From IMG/VR virus record IMGVR_UViG_3300025120_000120, positions 1 through 44,698 of that record: DNA of 44,698 bases, one strand, 5' to 3'. The notes below the pieces were generated by a model that was not told where the DNA came from, did not search any database, and saw only the letters and a list, made by a program, of their open reading frames with translations. Origin of the DNA: a virus. The translations under genes were made by a program, and so were the position numbers. Below, in pieces: positions 32,231-40,552 of this stretch; the stretch's first letter is position 1, and the number at the start of each line of letters is the position of its first letter.

Positions 32231-33861
32231 TTGGATTAGGGTTTTATAACGTCACACAGACGACAACCGATCTCAACGGGCCTTTTCTTAGATTTACTGA
32301 GGAACCAAGTTCATCTATAATAAATGATGGCGGTAGCGTTACTTTAACGGGTATCGCTACTGCTGAGTTCAAACATAACCCATCAACTATTCCAGGAGAA
32401 AGAGTTACTAACACAGGAGATATTGAATATCAATGGTACATTGAAGGCATTGCTGCTCAGGATATTTCTGGAAAAATTAGTGGTTCTCAAACTAATAGTT
32501 TGACATTAACGAACCTTTCAAATCCCACAGATACAAATAAATCTATAGTTTTACGTGCAACATACGATGGATCTGCTTATCAATCAGAAGAGGGTGGTAT
32601 TTCAGCAGGTATTGCAAGATCAACAGGTAATGGTGTAAATCAACCTGTTGATTCATCTGCTGCAGTGGTTACGATAAATCCCACAATTTCTATTGATACT
32701 CAACCTGTAGAGGCAACTGCTGCTCAAGGAATTGATGCAACATTCACTGTTATTGCATCTGCCTCTGACGGAAGTGATGTTAATTATCAGTGGACTAGAG
32801 ATGGTATTGATATAAGTGGAGCAAATACTCCGACACTTTCTATCTCAGATACAAATCTTGGTACATCAACAATAGGTGTTACAGTATCTCATCCTACTGC
32901 AGGTAACTCTCCTATCACATCTGATGGTGTAAGTTATACTGTCGTGTCAGCTAGAACCATTATTGATTATTACTTCGGGGATGATAGTGGAAATTATTTT
33001 GGATCTGGATCAAAAAATCTATTTGATGGCAATCTGCCATTTACTGCTAATCCTAGCAGATCTACACAAACAATATCATTTCATTCTCCGGAACAAGATA
33101 TTACAGTCAAAGTTAAAATGGGAGCGGCCGCTGGTGGAGGTAGAAGTGGAAATAGTGGTGGACAAGGTGGAATATCTGAATTTATCATTTCATTAGAGAA
33201 AAATACAGAATATATTCTCAAACTTGGTTCGCAGGTAATGCCTACTGGTGGTGCTAATGGTGGTGGTGGAGCTGCGTATATCTTTAAGAAAGCTAGATTG
33301 CTTGTTGCACTAGGTGGTGGCGGTGGCGCTGGTTCAAGTGGTAATGGAGGAACAGGTGGGGGAATCGGTATATCTGGCGCAAGAGGTGGTGGAAGAAGTG
33401 GAGGAAGTGGAGGATCAACATTTGATACTGGATCTCTTCCAACAATTGGTGTTTTCCCAGGTGGACAAATCTACGGTGGTGTAAACTGGAGTTCTTCAAC
33501 TGCTGGTAGAATCTCTGGATGTACGATCGGAAGTGATTATTTTACAAGTAGATTTTCACCATGCGATGACATGGGAATAACAAGATTCCGAGGTACATCA
33601 GGTAATGAAACTAGTCAAACGCCACTAATTCAAAGAGGTTACAAACCGGGAACTGGACATAGAAATAATGGTGGCAACGGTTCTGGTAACAATGGTGGTG
33701 GCGGATCCGGAGCAAATGGCGGAAACGCAGGAAGTAATAACTCCGCAGGTGGTGGAGCAAGTGGATATTCAAGTGGAGATGTTGAGTTACTAACTACTCA
33801 GTTAGGAGGAAATACGAGTGGTAATGCATATTGCACATTTGAATATTATATACCTGACTAA
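32227..33861 (+). CDS. Ig-like and glycine-rich tail adhesin-like protein
   Basis: 544 residues. Two Ig-like stretches come first (about 15-120 with YQWYIEG; about 150-235 with YQWTRDGIDISGANTPTLSI). From about 298 to 540 the protein is packed with glycine runs (LVALGGGGGAGSSGNGGTGG, GNNGGGGSGANGGNAGSNNS). Such glycine-rich ends resemble the polyglycine-helix adhesins of T-even phages (gp38 type); this is an analogy, not shown homology. The start overlaps the giant fibre gene by 4 nt (ATGA), so it is probably the tip or adhesin of that fibre. Confidence 0.65.
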   Translation: MIGLGFYNVTQTTTDLNGPFLRFTEEPSSSIINDGGSVTLTGIATAEFKHNPSTIPGERVTNTGDIEYQWYIEGIAAQDISGKISGSQTNSLTLTNLSNPTDTNKSIVLRATYDGSAYQSEEGGISAGIARSTGNGVNQPVDSSAAVVTINPTISIDTQPVEATAAQGIDATFTVIASASDGSDVNYQWTRDGIDISGANTPTLSISDTNLGTSTIGVTVSHPTAGNSPITSDGVSYTVVSARTIIDYYFGDDSGNYFGSGSKNLFDGNLPFTANPSRSTQTISFHSPEQDITVKVKMGAAAGGGRSGNSGGQGGISEFIISLEKNTEYILKLGSQVMPTGGANGGGGAAYIFKKARLLVALGGGGGAGSSGNGGTGGGIGISGARGGGRSGGSGGSTFDTGSLPTIGVFPGGQIYGGVNWSSSTAGRISGCTIGSDYFTSRFSPCDDMGITRFRGTSGNETSQTPLIQRGYKPGTGHRNNGGNGSGNNGGGGSGANGGNAGSNNSAGGGASGYSSGDVELLTTQLGGNTSGNAYCTFEYYIPD

Positions 33862-33867
33862 TAAATA
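33861..33867 (+). promoter_or_regulatory. Putative late promoter (TAATAAATA)
   Basis: CTAATAAATAATAAAA; the ATAAATA box starts at the last base of the preceding stop and lies 15 nt before the ATG at 33883. Confidence 0.6.
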
Positions 33868-33882
33868 ATAAAAAAAAATATT

Positions 33883-34353
33883 ATGAGAATGTTTTTTGGT
33901 ATCAAGGACTTTATGTCCTATGATAGTTGTGATGAATTGATTAAATTTTTTACTGATCATCTAGAGGACGCATTTGAGCACGGACTCACTCGTCCTCTTG
34001 ACATATACAATGAGAATGGTAAAGTATATGATAATGATTTAATTTCCAATCTTCTTGATTATGTAACCGTAATTTGTGGTAAATTTGAAAAAAATCTAAA
34101 ACTTGATAAGGCACAAATTGTCAAGTGGGAAATAGGTTCTGACATGAAGGAACACTCAGATCCTCCACCTGATGTTTTTGCTGCACTCATTTATCTTAAT
34201 GATGACTATGATGGTGGACAGACTGTTGTTGATGATATGATAGTGCCACCACATAAAGGTGATCTCTTAGTATTTTCAAATGCTCAGATTAATCATCATG
34301 TAAGGAAAATAAAGAATAAAGAAAGATATACTTTTGCGTTTTGGTATGCTTGA
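33883..34353 (+). CDS. 2OG-Fe(II) dioxygenase, prolyl-4-hydroxylase-like
   Basis: 156 residues covering little more than the catalytic double-stranded beta-helix. H91-S-D93 (KEHSDPP), a GG turn at 111-112 (YDGGQTVV), H138/H139 (INHHVRKI) and R148 (ERYTFAFW) give the HxD...H...R/K set. It would hydroxylate an unknown substrate using O2 and 2-oxoglutarate. It is expressed from a late box just upstream and overlaps the next oxygenase gene by 8 nt. Fibre genes flank the pair, so virion proteins are possible substrates. Confidence 0.82.
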   Translation: MRMFFGIKDFMSYDSCDELIKFFTDHLEDAFEHGLTRPLDIYNENGKVYDNDLISNLLDYVTVICGKFEKNLKLDKAQIVKWEIGSDMKEHSDPPPDVFAALIYLNDDYDGGQTVVDDMIVPPHKGDLLVFSNAQINHHVRKIKNKERYTFAFWYA

Positions 34354-34903
34354 ATCTAATGAAGTCACAAAAATAGATTTTTTCTCACCTGAAGAATGTA
34401 ATCAAGTAAAAAAATATATTGATTCAAAAACTTTCAATACAACAAAATATTTTGACAAATATAATTTTTTCAATGATAATCCTCAATACGTTGATAAATT
34501 TGTACTAAAACTTAAAGATGTGTTTCCGTATTTAGATTTTCCAATTGCTGTTCAAGCATGGGTGAATTCATATGAGAAGGGGCAGGGAATTAAACCTCAT
34601 AATCATCACGGACTGACTGGGTATTCATTTGCATGTAATATTTTTATCTCTGGAAATACACAACCTGGTATCACATATATGGAACCAGGATGGGAACAAA
34701 CGGTAGAAAATAAGATAGGAGAGTTGCAATTATTCAACTGTGGATTATTTCACACCGTAGTAAATGTACATGATGAAAAGAGATATACTGTAGGAATAAC
34801 AATTCATACAAGAGAGTCTATCACAAAGGAACTGCTTTATGGTGCATGTATCAATTCTGAGTATAGAGAAATTGTTTTAATGTCTGATATGATAAATATA
34901 TAA
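34346..34903 (+). CDS. Putative 2OG-Fe(II) oxygenase (2OG-FeII_Oxy_5-like)
   Basis: 185 residues from ATG 34346; a TTG 12 nt upstream is an unlikely start. H85-N-H87 (KPHNHHGLTGYSFACNIFIS), H136 (NCGLFHTVVN) and R146 (EKRYTVGITI) fit the HxH...H...R type family in which the aspartate is replaced by His. YMEPGWEQ is the segment that usually carries a bound product loop. It is translated with the previous oxygenase. Its last codons contain the late box for the fibre gene that follows. Substrate unknown. Confidence 0.75.
   Translation: MLESNEVTKIDFFSPEECNQVKKYIDSKTFNTTKYFDKYNFFNDNPQYVDKFVLKLKDVFPYLDFPIAVQAWVNSYEKGQGIKPHNHHGLTGYSFACNIFISGNTQPGITYMEPGWEQTVENKIGELQLFNCGLFHTVVNVHDEKRYTVGITIHTRESITKELLYGACINSEYREIVLMSDMINI
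34892..34898 (+). promoter_or_regulatory. Putative late promoter (GATAAATA)
   Basis: ATAAATA preceded by G lies inside the last codons of the oxygenase gene, 30 nt before the fibre ATG at 34929. Confidence 0.55.
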
Positions 34904-34909
34904 AACTAA

Positions 34910-34928
34910 CGGGGGACAGTGAACCCAA
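34910..34928 (+). repeat. Shared fibre-gene leader, copy 1
   Basis: CGGGGGACAGTGAACCCAA directly before the ATG. It matches the leader at 41277-41294 (CGGGGAGAGTGGACCTAG) at 14 of 18 aligned positions. Both are preceded by an ATAAATA box. Confidence 0.65.
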
Positions 34929-36461
34929 ATGGCAGTAGATAAGAGTTTTGTCGTAAAGAATGGCTTAGAGGTTAACTCTGATCTTATTGTAACTGATATA
35001 ACCGACAGTCAAAATAAAAAAGTCGGTATTGCGAGTACAGCACCACGCACGACATTAGATGTTCGTGGTGGAATTGCTGCAACAGATGGTAACTTCAGTG
35101 GTATTCTTACCGCAGCAAGTGTAGATATCTCAAGCTTTGGTGCTATTAGAGGTACTGAAGCAACCATCACCGGATTCTCCACACTTGGAGGATTGACGGT
35201 AGATCAATTGACTGTATCTGGTGTTGCCACCTTTGCAGATCTTTCTTATGATGAGATAACAGGTAGAAATATTAATATCACAGGTATCGCTACGATTCCT
35301 GTTTTTGATGGAACTACGGCATTTAATGATGGCGTAACTGTTGTTGGTGTGGTAACCGCAGCACACTTCGATGGAGGTGGACTTGGCGTTGGTGTTGCTG
35401 ATTCCACTGGCACCGTCGTTGGGTATGGATTTACCATGCTCAAATTTATTGGAGCAGGAAATACCTTCGCTGTTGATGGAACAACAGTTGACATTAGCAT
35501 CACCGGAGGTAGCGGAGGCGGCGGCGGAGGAGGATCCGCCAGTATTGGTATTGGTACAACAGTAGGGGATGCTTTCACTGGTATTGTTACCGCAGGTAAT
35601 CTTTGGTATAATACAGGTGAAGGTAGATTATTCATCTATTACCAGGATATAGATTCTGCACAATGGGTTGATGCTGCACCATTCAATGTTGGTATTATTA
35701 CCTCTCTATCGGAAATATCATTCGTTGCTGGTTCTGCTGCAGCACCCTCAATTTCGTTTGGAGCTGATTCAGATTCTGGTTTTTTCTCTGCTGGTACAGA
35801 TCAACCAGGAGTTACTGCTGCTGGTTCCCAGGTTGCTAGATTTAATCCTAGTGGATTAAGTGTCACTGGTGTTGTCACGGCAACCAGTTTCTCTGGTGAC
35901 GGTGCTGGATTAACAGGTGTTGCCAGCACGGATAATATACAGACTGCTACTGAAGCAACATTTTTAAGTGGAGTTAAGATAGCAGGTGTTACCACTGCAT
36001 CTGGAGGTGTTGTTGGTAATGTAACTGGTAATGCAACAGGATTATCTGGTTCTCCAAACATTGTAGTTGGTTCTATCACTGCATCATCAGGAAGTGTAAG
36101 TGGTAATTTGAGTATTGGTGGTACATTAACGTACCAAGATGTCACCAACATGGATGTGTTGGGTATTGGTACATTCCAGCAAGGTGTTCAAGTTCTTGCT
36201 AATGGGCTTGATATTACTGGATTCTCTACATTTAAGACTGGTGTAAGTGTCACTGGTGTTGTTACTGCCTCTCAATTTAGTGGAGGTGGATTGGGAGTTG
36301 GTATTAAAACTACCGGTGGAGTTATTGGTTATGGATTCACTAACCTTAACTTTATTGGAGCAGGAAATACCTTCTCCGTTGATGGAACAACAGTTGATAT
36401 CAGCATCGCTGGCGGCGGTGGTGGTGGTTTTAGTATGTTACAATATATTCTTGCCCTTTAA
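34929..36461 (+). CDS. Tail fibre-like protein with internal duplication
   Basis: 510 residues. The opening MAVDKSFVVKNGLEVNSDLI is typical for this fibre class. The body has repeated strand units 'GVVTATSFSGDGAGLTGV' and 'ITGFSTLGGLTV'. A module of about 48 residues (GGGLGVG...VGYGF...FIGAGNTF.VDGTTVDISI) is present twice, near residues 150 and 452, each ending in a Gly-rich stretch. It carries the YQD.TNMDVLGI.TFQQG module also found in the fibre at 43718. Probably a trimeric host-contact fibre. Confidence 0.75.
   Translation: MAVDKSFVVKNGLEVNSDLIVTDITDSQNKKVGIASTAPRTTLDVRGGIAATDGNFSGILTAASVDISSFGAIRGTEATITGFSTLGGLTVDQLTVSGVATFADLSYDEITGRNINITGIATIPVFDGTTAFNDGVTVVGVVTAAHFDGGGLGVGVADSTGTVVGYGFTMLKFIGAGNTFAVDGTTVDISITGGSGGGGGGGSASIGIGTTVGDAFTGIVTAGNLWYNTGEGRLFIYYQDIDSAQWVDAAPFNVGIITSLSEISFVAGSAAAPSISFGADSDSGFFSAGTDQPGVTAAGSQVARFNPSGLSVTGVVTATSFSGDGAGLTGVASTDNIQTATEATFLSGVKIAGVTTASGGVVGNVTGNATGLSGSPNIVVGSITASSGSVSGNLSIGGTLTYQDVTNMDVLGIGTFQQGVQVLANGLDITGFSTFKTGVSVTGVVTASQFSGGGLGVGIKTTGGVIGYGFTNLNFIGAGNTFSVDGTTVDISIAGGGGGGFSMLQYILAL
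35367..36420 (+). repeat. Internal direct repeat of about 145 bp (35367-35515 and 36276-36420)
   Basis: Two copies within one fibre gene. They share a 23-bp identical block, starting TTTATTGGAGCAGGAAATAC, at 35445 and 36351, with high similarity around it. The protein copies differ at a few residues only. Confidence 0.9.
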
Positions 36462-36462
36462 T

Positions 36463-36470
36463 TATAAATA
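36463..36470 (+). promoter_or_regulatory. T4 consensus late promoter (TATAAATA)
   Basis: A full TATAAATA match located 15 nt before the ATG at 36486 and directly after the stop of the fibre gene. Confidence 0.75.
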
Positions 36471-36485
36471 ACCCAAAAGATATTC

Positions 36486-36857
36486 ATGGCCAATCCCAAT
36501 CTAGTAAATGCTTCCGTATTAAAGGGGCATACAGTTATTAGACAATTAGATACTACCACTACCACTGGTATTGTTACTTGTCCTTCCAGCACAGTTTACA
36601 AAATTAATTCCATTTATGCTGTAAATATTGATGGATCTGCCAATGTTGATGTAACTATTAAATTTTTTGATGCTGATACTGGTGGAAGTGGAACTAGTTA
36701 TGACATTGCAAGTACAGTAGTTGTTCCTGCGGATGCAACATTAACTGTCATTGCAAAAGACGCACCAATTTATCTTGAAGAAGGTGATAAAATTCTTGCT
36801 GGAGCAAGTGCTAATAGTGATGCAAATCTTATTGTATCATGGGACGAAATTTCGTAA
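36486..36857 (+). CDS. Small beta-sandwich virion protein
   Basis: 123 residues: VTCPSSTVYKINSIYAVNID, ANVDVTIKFFDADTG, STVVVPADATLTVIAKDAPI then YLEEGDKILAGAS. This pattern (strands plus 'PIYLEEGD.I') is common in small phage tail or decoration proteins. No precise function can be given. It has its own late promoter and is followed, 9 nt later, by a glycine-rich gene with a strong ribosome binding site. Confidence 0.6.
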   Translation: MANPNLVNASVLKGHTVIRQLDTTTTTGIVTCPSSTVYKINSIYAVNIDGSANVDVTIKFFDADTGGSGTSYDIASTVVVPADATLTVIAKDAPIYLEEGDKILAGASANSDANLIVSWDEIS

Positions 36858-36866
36858 AGGAGAATT

Positions 36867-37748
36867 ATGGGAGTTCAAAGAAGAAGCGCAGGATTTATTG
36901 GCACGGATAGTAACACTTGGGTTACTTCTCCATCACCAGTTTATTATGGCGTATGGGAACCTAATAGTATTGTTAAGTATAACAAGGACATTACCCCAGG
37001 AGGTGTTCCCTCGTGGGCTAGCCCTGGATCAATACCATCTCAACAACCTATCAGTGCATTCCTTTACGGGCCTGCAGAACCTGCAGGTTCTGGCCCAGGA
37101 TCTATAACTATTCCAGCTAGCGCACCACATGTCTATGTATTTGTCGCTGGTGGCGGTGGCGGTGGTGGTGTAGATCATGATGATGGACAAGCACGTCCTG
37201 GAGGAACAGGAGGACAAAGATATGCATTATTTGAAAGATCGGCAGTAGCGAATAGTGGACAAACCACTATGAACTACAACGTCGGAAATGGTGGTTCTGG
37301 AGCTCCTAATAGATCTAATGATGGCAACGGTGGTGGTGGTAATAACTCATCAGTAACCTTTGGAAACTTTAACATGAGTGCCAACGGTGGCGGTGGTGGT
37401 TGTGGTAAATGTAATAGTAATGGAAGTAATGGAAACGCAAACCAAAATGGAACTGTTGTGTTTGGTGGCAACGGTGGGGCTGCACCTTCTTATATGACAG
37501 GAACTAATGAACCAGCTTTGTACGTACCTGTGGCTAACATTCCAGTAACCAGTGAAAGCGTTAGTTTTAGCGGCGGTGCTGGCGGAAATAATGGTGGATC
37601 ACAACCTTCACCTGGCGGCCCTGGTGGAGTCTATGTTAGATTTGGAAGAGGTATAAATTCTGCGACTACACCAGGATCTGGCGATGATTATGGCATATCT
37701 AATCCCACATATGGAGTACCAACAGCGGCTAAATTATTAGATAATTAA
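36867..37748 (+). CDS. Glycine-rich tail adhesin-like protein
   Basis: 293 residues. AGGAG at 36858-36862 supports the ATG. The N-terminal 50 residues (MGVQRRSAGFIGTDSNTWVT ... YYGVWEPNSIVKYN) probably anchor it. From about 90 to 260 it contains repeated glycine runs (VFVAGGGGGGGVDHDDGQAR, GNGGSGAPNRSNDGNGGGGN, SGGAGGNNGG), similar in style to the protein at 32227. A role as receptor-binding tip is plausible by analogy with glycine-rich gp38-type adhesins. A dioxygenase gene follows 2 nt later. Confidence 0.6.
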   Translation: MGVQRRSAGFIGTDSNTWVTSPSPVYYGVWEPNSIVKYNKDITPGGVPSWASPGSIPSQQPISAFLYGPAEPAGSGPGSITIPASAPHVYVFVAGGGGGGGVDHDDGQARPGGTGGQRYALFERSAVANSGQTTMNYNVGNGGSGAPNRSNDGNGGGGNNSSVTFGNFNMSANGGGGGCGKCNSNGSNGNANQNGTVVFGGNGGAAPSYMTGTNEPALYVPVANIPVTSESVSFSGGAGGNNGGSQPSPGGPGGVYVRFGRGINSATTPGSGDDYGISNPTYGVPTAAKLLDN

Positions 37749-37750
37749 TT

Positions 37751-38407
37751 ATGGAACAATTTATATCTACCAGAATGTTGAAAAATACATCCTGGTGTGA
37801 AGAGGGTATTAACTGGTTTGAAAAATTTAAAGATAAACAAACACCTGGAGTTTGCTCAAACGGATATAAGGGTGATGTTTTTGAGAACACTAAAAAATCC
37901 ACTGACATAAGTGTCAGAATGGTGGATTTAAAGTGTAATATGTTTAAACTGGAAGAAAAAGAAGATTTTTTTAAACCTATATTTACTGAAATAAAAGAAT
38001 TATATTTTGATTATACAAAAATATATTCTGAAATATTAAATATGGATAGTCTTGAGATTATGCCAGTTTTTAATATGCAAAAATATATTGATGGTGGACA
38101 CTTTAAACAATATCATTTTGAAAGTAGTGGTAGACTTACTAGGCATCGTGTGCTAGTGTGGATGATATACTTGAATGATGTAGAGGAGGGTGGAGAAACT
38201 TATTTTCCATATCTTGATCTACGATTCAAACCAAAAAAGGGGCAAATTTTATTGTGGCCTGCAGATTTTACTCACACACATTGTGGAGAGGAAGTTATAG
38301 AAGGGCATAATAAATATATTATGACAGGATGGATTGGACTTACCCCATCTTGCGTCAACGAAATTAATTTTAATAAATTACCTGAAGGTACGATTCTTTA
38401 TGGCTGA
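37751..38407 (+). CDS. 2OG-Fe(II) oxygenase, P4H-like (HxE variant)
   Basis: 218 residues. H122-F-E124 (KQYHFESSG), a GG turn at 147-148 (VEEGGETYFPYLDL), H175 or H177 (DFTHTHCGE) and K188 (HNKYIMTGW) fit a prolyl-hydroxylase-type site in which Glu replaces the usual Asp. PKKGQILLWPADFTH is a typical strand of the family. It is placed directly after the glycine-rich protein gene, with 2 nt between them, so the two are coupled. Possible substrate: the neighbouring fibre or adhesin (inference). Confidence 0.8.
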   Translation: MEQFISTRMLKNTSWCEEGINWFEKFKDKQTPGVCSNGYKGDVFENTKKSTDISVRMVDLKCNMFKLEEKEDFFKPIFTEIKELYFDYTKIYSEILNMDSLEIMPVFNMQKYIDGGHFKQYHFESSGRLTRHRVLVWMIYLNDVEEGGETYFPYLDLRFKPKKGQILLWPADFTHTHCGEEVIEGHNKYIMTGWIGLTPSCVNEINFNKLPEGTILYG

Positions 38408-39005
38408 AATAAATGAACTGGTAAATCTTTATCCAACACCAATATGTGTTCATAATTTTAATTCAGATATTTTTGTACAATATAAGGGAAAAATTTTAAA
38501 AACTTACTCTGATATTTGTACTGATGAAAGTAATTCTTTTGTCACAACTGATGATGGAAGCGATACTAATGAGCAAAAAACATCTATCGGATTTAACATA
38601 TTTTCAAGAATGGATTTGCAAGAATTAATTGGTGAATATTTTGTACCACAAATTCTTCTTGATTATTGCATATCCTTATCAATTAAAATGCCTTCGCGAT
38701 TGAGATTCTCACGTATTTGTAAACTTAAAAAGGGTGAGAAAAAAAGTTTTAAAGATCTTGGTTCTGTTTTATCATTAGTTTTCGCAGTTCATTGTGATTC
38801 TAAGGATTGTATCGATATTATCAATCCTGCGTTTTATTTTCAGTCTAGTAAAATGATTCCTGAAATTATAAATGGAGTTAATGCACAAGTTATTTCTTTT
38901 CCCTTAGATGGAAAAGCATATATGTTTCCATCAGCAACTAATTATGATATTGCAGCAAAAAATCAAGATTTGACATTTGTGCAACTAGGATTCATGTATG
39001 ACTAA
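38400..39005 (+). CDS. Degenerate dioxygenase-like protein, unknown function
   Basis: 201 residues from ATG 38400, overlapping the preceding stop by 8 nt. The opening ELVNLYPTPICVHNF resembles the N-terminal strand of 2OG-FeII_Oxy_5 proteins ('LFPTPI'), and the end (YMFPSATNYDIAAKNQDLTF then VQLGFMYD) resembles their last strands. However, the distal His and Arg are not seen there; only an H-C-D (FAVHCDSKD) stands out. It may be an inactive paralogue or a partner subunit. An 8-nt overlap connects it to the next oxygenase. Confidence 0.5.
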   Translation: MAEINELVNLYPTPICVHNFNSDIFVQYKGKILKTYSDICTDESNSFVTTDDGSDTNEQKTSIGFNIFSRMDLQELIGEYFVPQILLDYCISLSIKMPSRLRFSRICKLKKGEKKSFKDLGSVLSLVFAVHCDSKDCIDIINPAFYFQSSKMIPEIINGVNAQVISFPLDGKAYMFPSATNYDIAAKNQDLTFVQLGFMYD

Positions 39006-39540
39006 TGTCTTACCATTTTTTGTTCCAATTTCAATATTAAAAGTTCAAAATTGGCAAGACAAAAGAAAAAAATTAGAGAAATCTTTGTTAGATTTAAGAA
39101 AAATAAATAACAAAGATGAATTTATTAGTACAGATTTTCATGATTTTAAAGGTGACAAGATAAATGCATCTGAAATATTTGAAGATGAACTAAATGAATT
39201 TTGTAAAACAATTAATGCAAGTTCTTTCAGTGTAAAAAAATCCTGGATTGAAGATCAAGATAAGAATATGTACCATAGTGTTCATAATCATGGTGCAATA
39301 GGATTTAGTGCTATATGTTATTTAAATTTTGATCCAGAAGTTCATCGCTCCGTTAAATTTGTCTCTCCATTTAGTAATTGGCAGAATGGTGTTCAAATGG
39401 ATTGGAGTCCAGAGGATGATGATATACAAGTAGAAGAATCAACCATTATATTTTTTCCATCGTTTTTACTTCATTATACATTCTCTAATGTTTCGGATAA
39501 AAGAAGAACAGTAGTCTCATTTAATTTTGATTATGTTTAA
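38998..39540 (+). CDS. Putative 2OG-Fe(II) oxygenase (2OG-FeII_Oxy_5-like)
   Basis: 180 residues. H96-N-H98 (YHSVHNHGAIGFSAICYLNF), H159 (FPSFLLHYTF) and R169/R170 (KRRTVVSFNF) form an HxH...H...R set as in the protein at 34346. The N-terminal LPFFVPISILKV fits the first strand. It overlaps its neighbours on both sides by 8 nt, so at least five genes from 37751 to 40527 form one translational chain. Substrate unknown. Confidence 0.75.
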   Translation: MTNVLPFFVPISILKVQNWQDKRKKLEKSLLDLRKINNKDEFISTDFHDFKGDKINASEIFEDELNEFCKTINASSFSVKKSWIEDQDKNMYHSVHNHGAIGFSAICYLNFDPEVHRSVKFVSPFSNWQNGVQMDWSPEDDDIQVEESTIIFFPSFLLHYTFSNVSDKRRTVVSFNFDYV

Positions 39541-40018
39541 TGTAACACCAGAACCAGTTCTTTATAAAAATTTCTATAATAACGTTGTAGAATGGGATGA
39601 GGCACTTCAGCATATTGATGCGCTTGAAAAGGACGGGGGAATAAATGACAAATCAATTGTGTTCAAGCATAGTCATGGTTTTACCTCATATAAAGCAGAT
39701 AGACTTGATAGCATTCAATCACTATTTAAAATTTTAAAAGAAAAAATACATAATACAGATTACCCTATTGCATCTGCACATCTTTATGGGGGCATAACTT
39801 CAACCAGTAAAGTAACCGAACGTCATTGCGATTATTGTCATGTTTGGTATTGGCAATGTAAAGGACAGACTAAATGGAATATTGACGGGGAAAAATATGA
39901 TATTCAATCTTTTATATTGAATGAAGGTGATTTAATATATGTACCACCCAAATTTAATCATGAAGTTATTCCTCTATCTCCAAGATTAGGGATATCATTT
40001 GGAGCAGAATTAAAATGA
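39533..40018 (+). CDS. Cupin/JmjC-like dioxygenase-fold protein
   Basis: 161 residues from ATG 39533 (an in-frame TTG 6 nt earlier is less likely). H98-C-D100 (ERHCDYCHVWYWQCKGQTKW), LNEGDLIYVPPKFNHEV with H143, and a last strand PRLGISFG give a cupin_8/JmjC-like arrangement. Such enzymes hydroxylate Asn, Asp, Arg or other protein side chains, but the substrate here is unknown. Overlaps by 8 nt (upstream) and 4 nt (downstream) join it to other oxygenases. Confidence 0.72.
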   Translation: MFNVTPEPVLYKNFYNNVVEWDEALQHIDALEKDGGINDKSIVFKHSHGFTSYKADRLDSIQSLFKILKEKIHNTDYPIASAHLYGGITSTSKVTERHCDYCHVWYWQCKGQTKWNIDGEKYDIQSFILNEGDLIYVPPKFNHEVIPLSPRLGISFGAELK

Positions 40019-40527
40019 AATATAGAGTAGTTGATAATTTTATGCCGGAGGACTTTCATGGTGCTCTTTGGGAATTAGTGTCAAGTTTTAGGTTCCCTTG
40101 GTTTTATGGTGCAAAATCAAATTATAATCCAGAATGCCCATATATTGAACAGAAAGATAGTTTAGATGATTATCATTTTGTACATCATTTCTACGATAAT
40201 GATAAACCAGTTAGTCCTTTTCATGAGCAATTGATAGTTCCATTATTGGAAGAAATGGGTGCCGTATCTAGTATAAGAATAAAAGCAAATTGGCATCCAA
40301 GAACTGAAACTGTTTATGAAAATCCTCTCCATAAAGATTATCCTTTTGAACATAGAGGAGCAGTCTATTATATAAACAGTAATGATGGATATACTATCTT
40401 TGAAGATGGAACAAAGATAGAAAGCGTTGCCAATAGAATGTTATTATTTGAATCATTTAATCTTCATCGCTCCACTACATGTACCAATGCAAAAGGAAGA
40501 TTTAACATTAATTTTAATTACTTCTAA
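40015..40527 (+). CDS. Putative Fe(II)/2-oxoglutarate dioxygenase-fold protein (paralogue B)
   Basis: 170 residues, the same length as its paralogue at 1301. H106-K-D108 (NPLHKDYPFEHRGAVYYI), H151 (FNLHRSTT) and R162 (GRFNINFNY) align with H107/D109, H151 and R162 there. Both contain IESVANRM- or VESVANRM-type text before the distal His. The N-terminal 90 residues are divergent. It is the last gene of the oxygenase chain; its stop overlaps a late promoter. Substrate unknown. Confidence 0.72.
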   Translation: MKYRVVDNFMPEDFHGALWELVSSFRFPWFYGAKSNYNPECPYIEQKDSLDDYHFVHHFYDNDKPVSPFHEQLIVPLLEEMGAVSSIRIKANWHPRTETVYENPLHKDYPFEHRGAVYYINSNDGYTIFEDGTKIESVANRMLLFESFNLHRSTTCTNAKGRFNINFNYF

Positions 40528-40530
40528 ATA
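40524..40530 (+). promoter_or_regulatory. Putative late promoter (CTAAATA)
   Basis: TTCTAAATACTAAAAAG overlaps the TAA stop of the previous gene and lies 22 nt before ATG 40553. Confidence 0.55.
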
Positions 40531-40552
40531 CTAAAAAGAAGTATTGGAAAAA

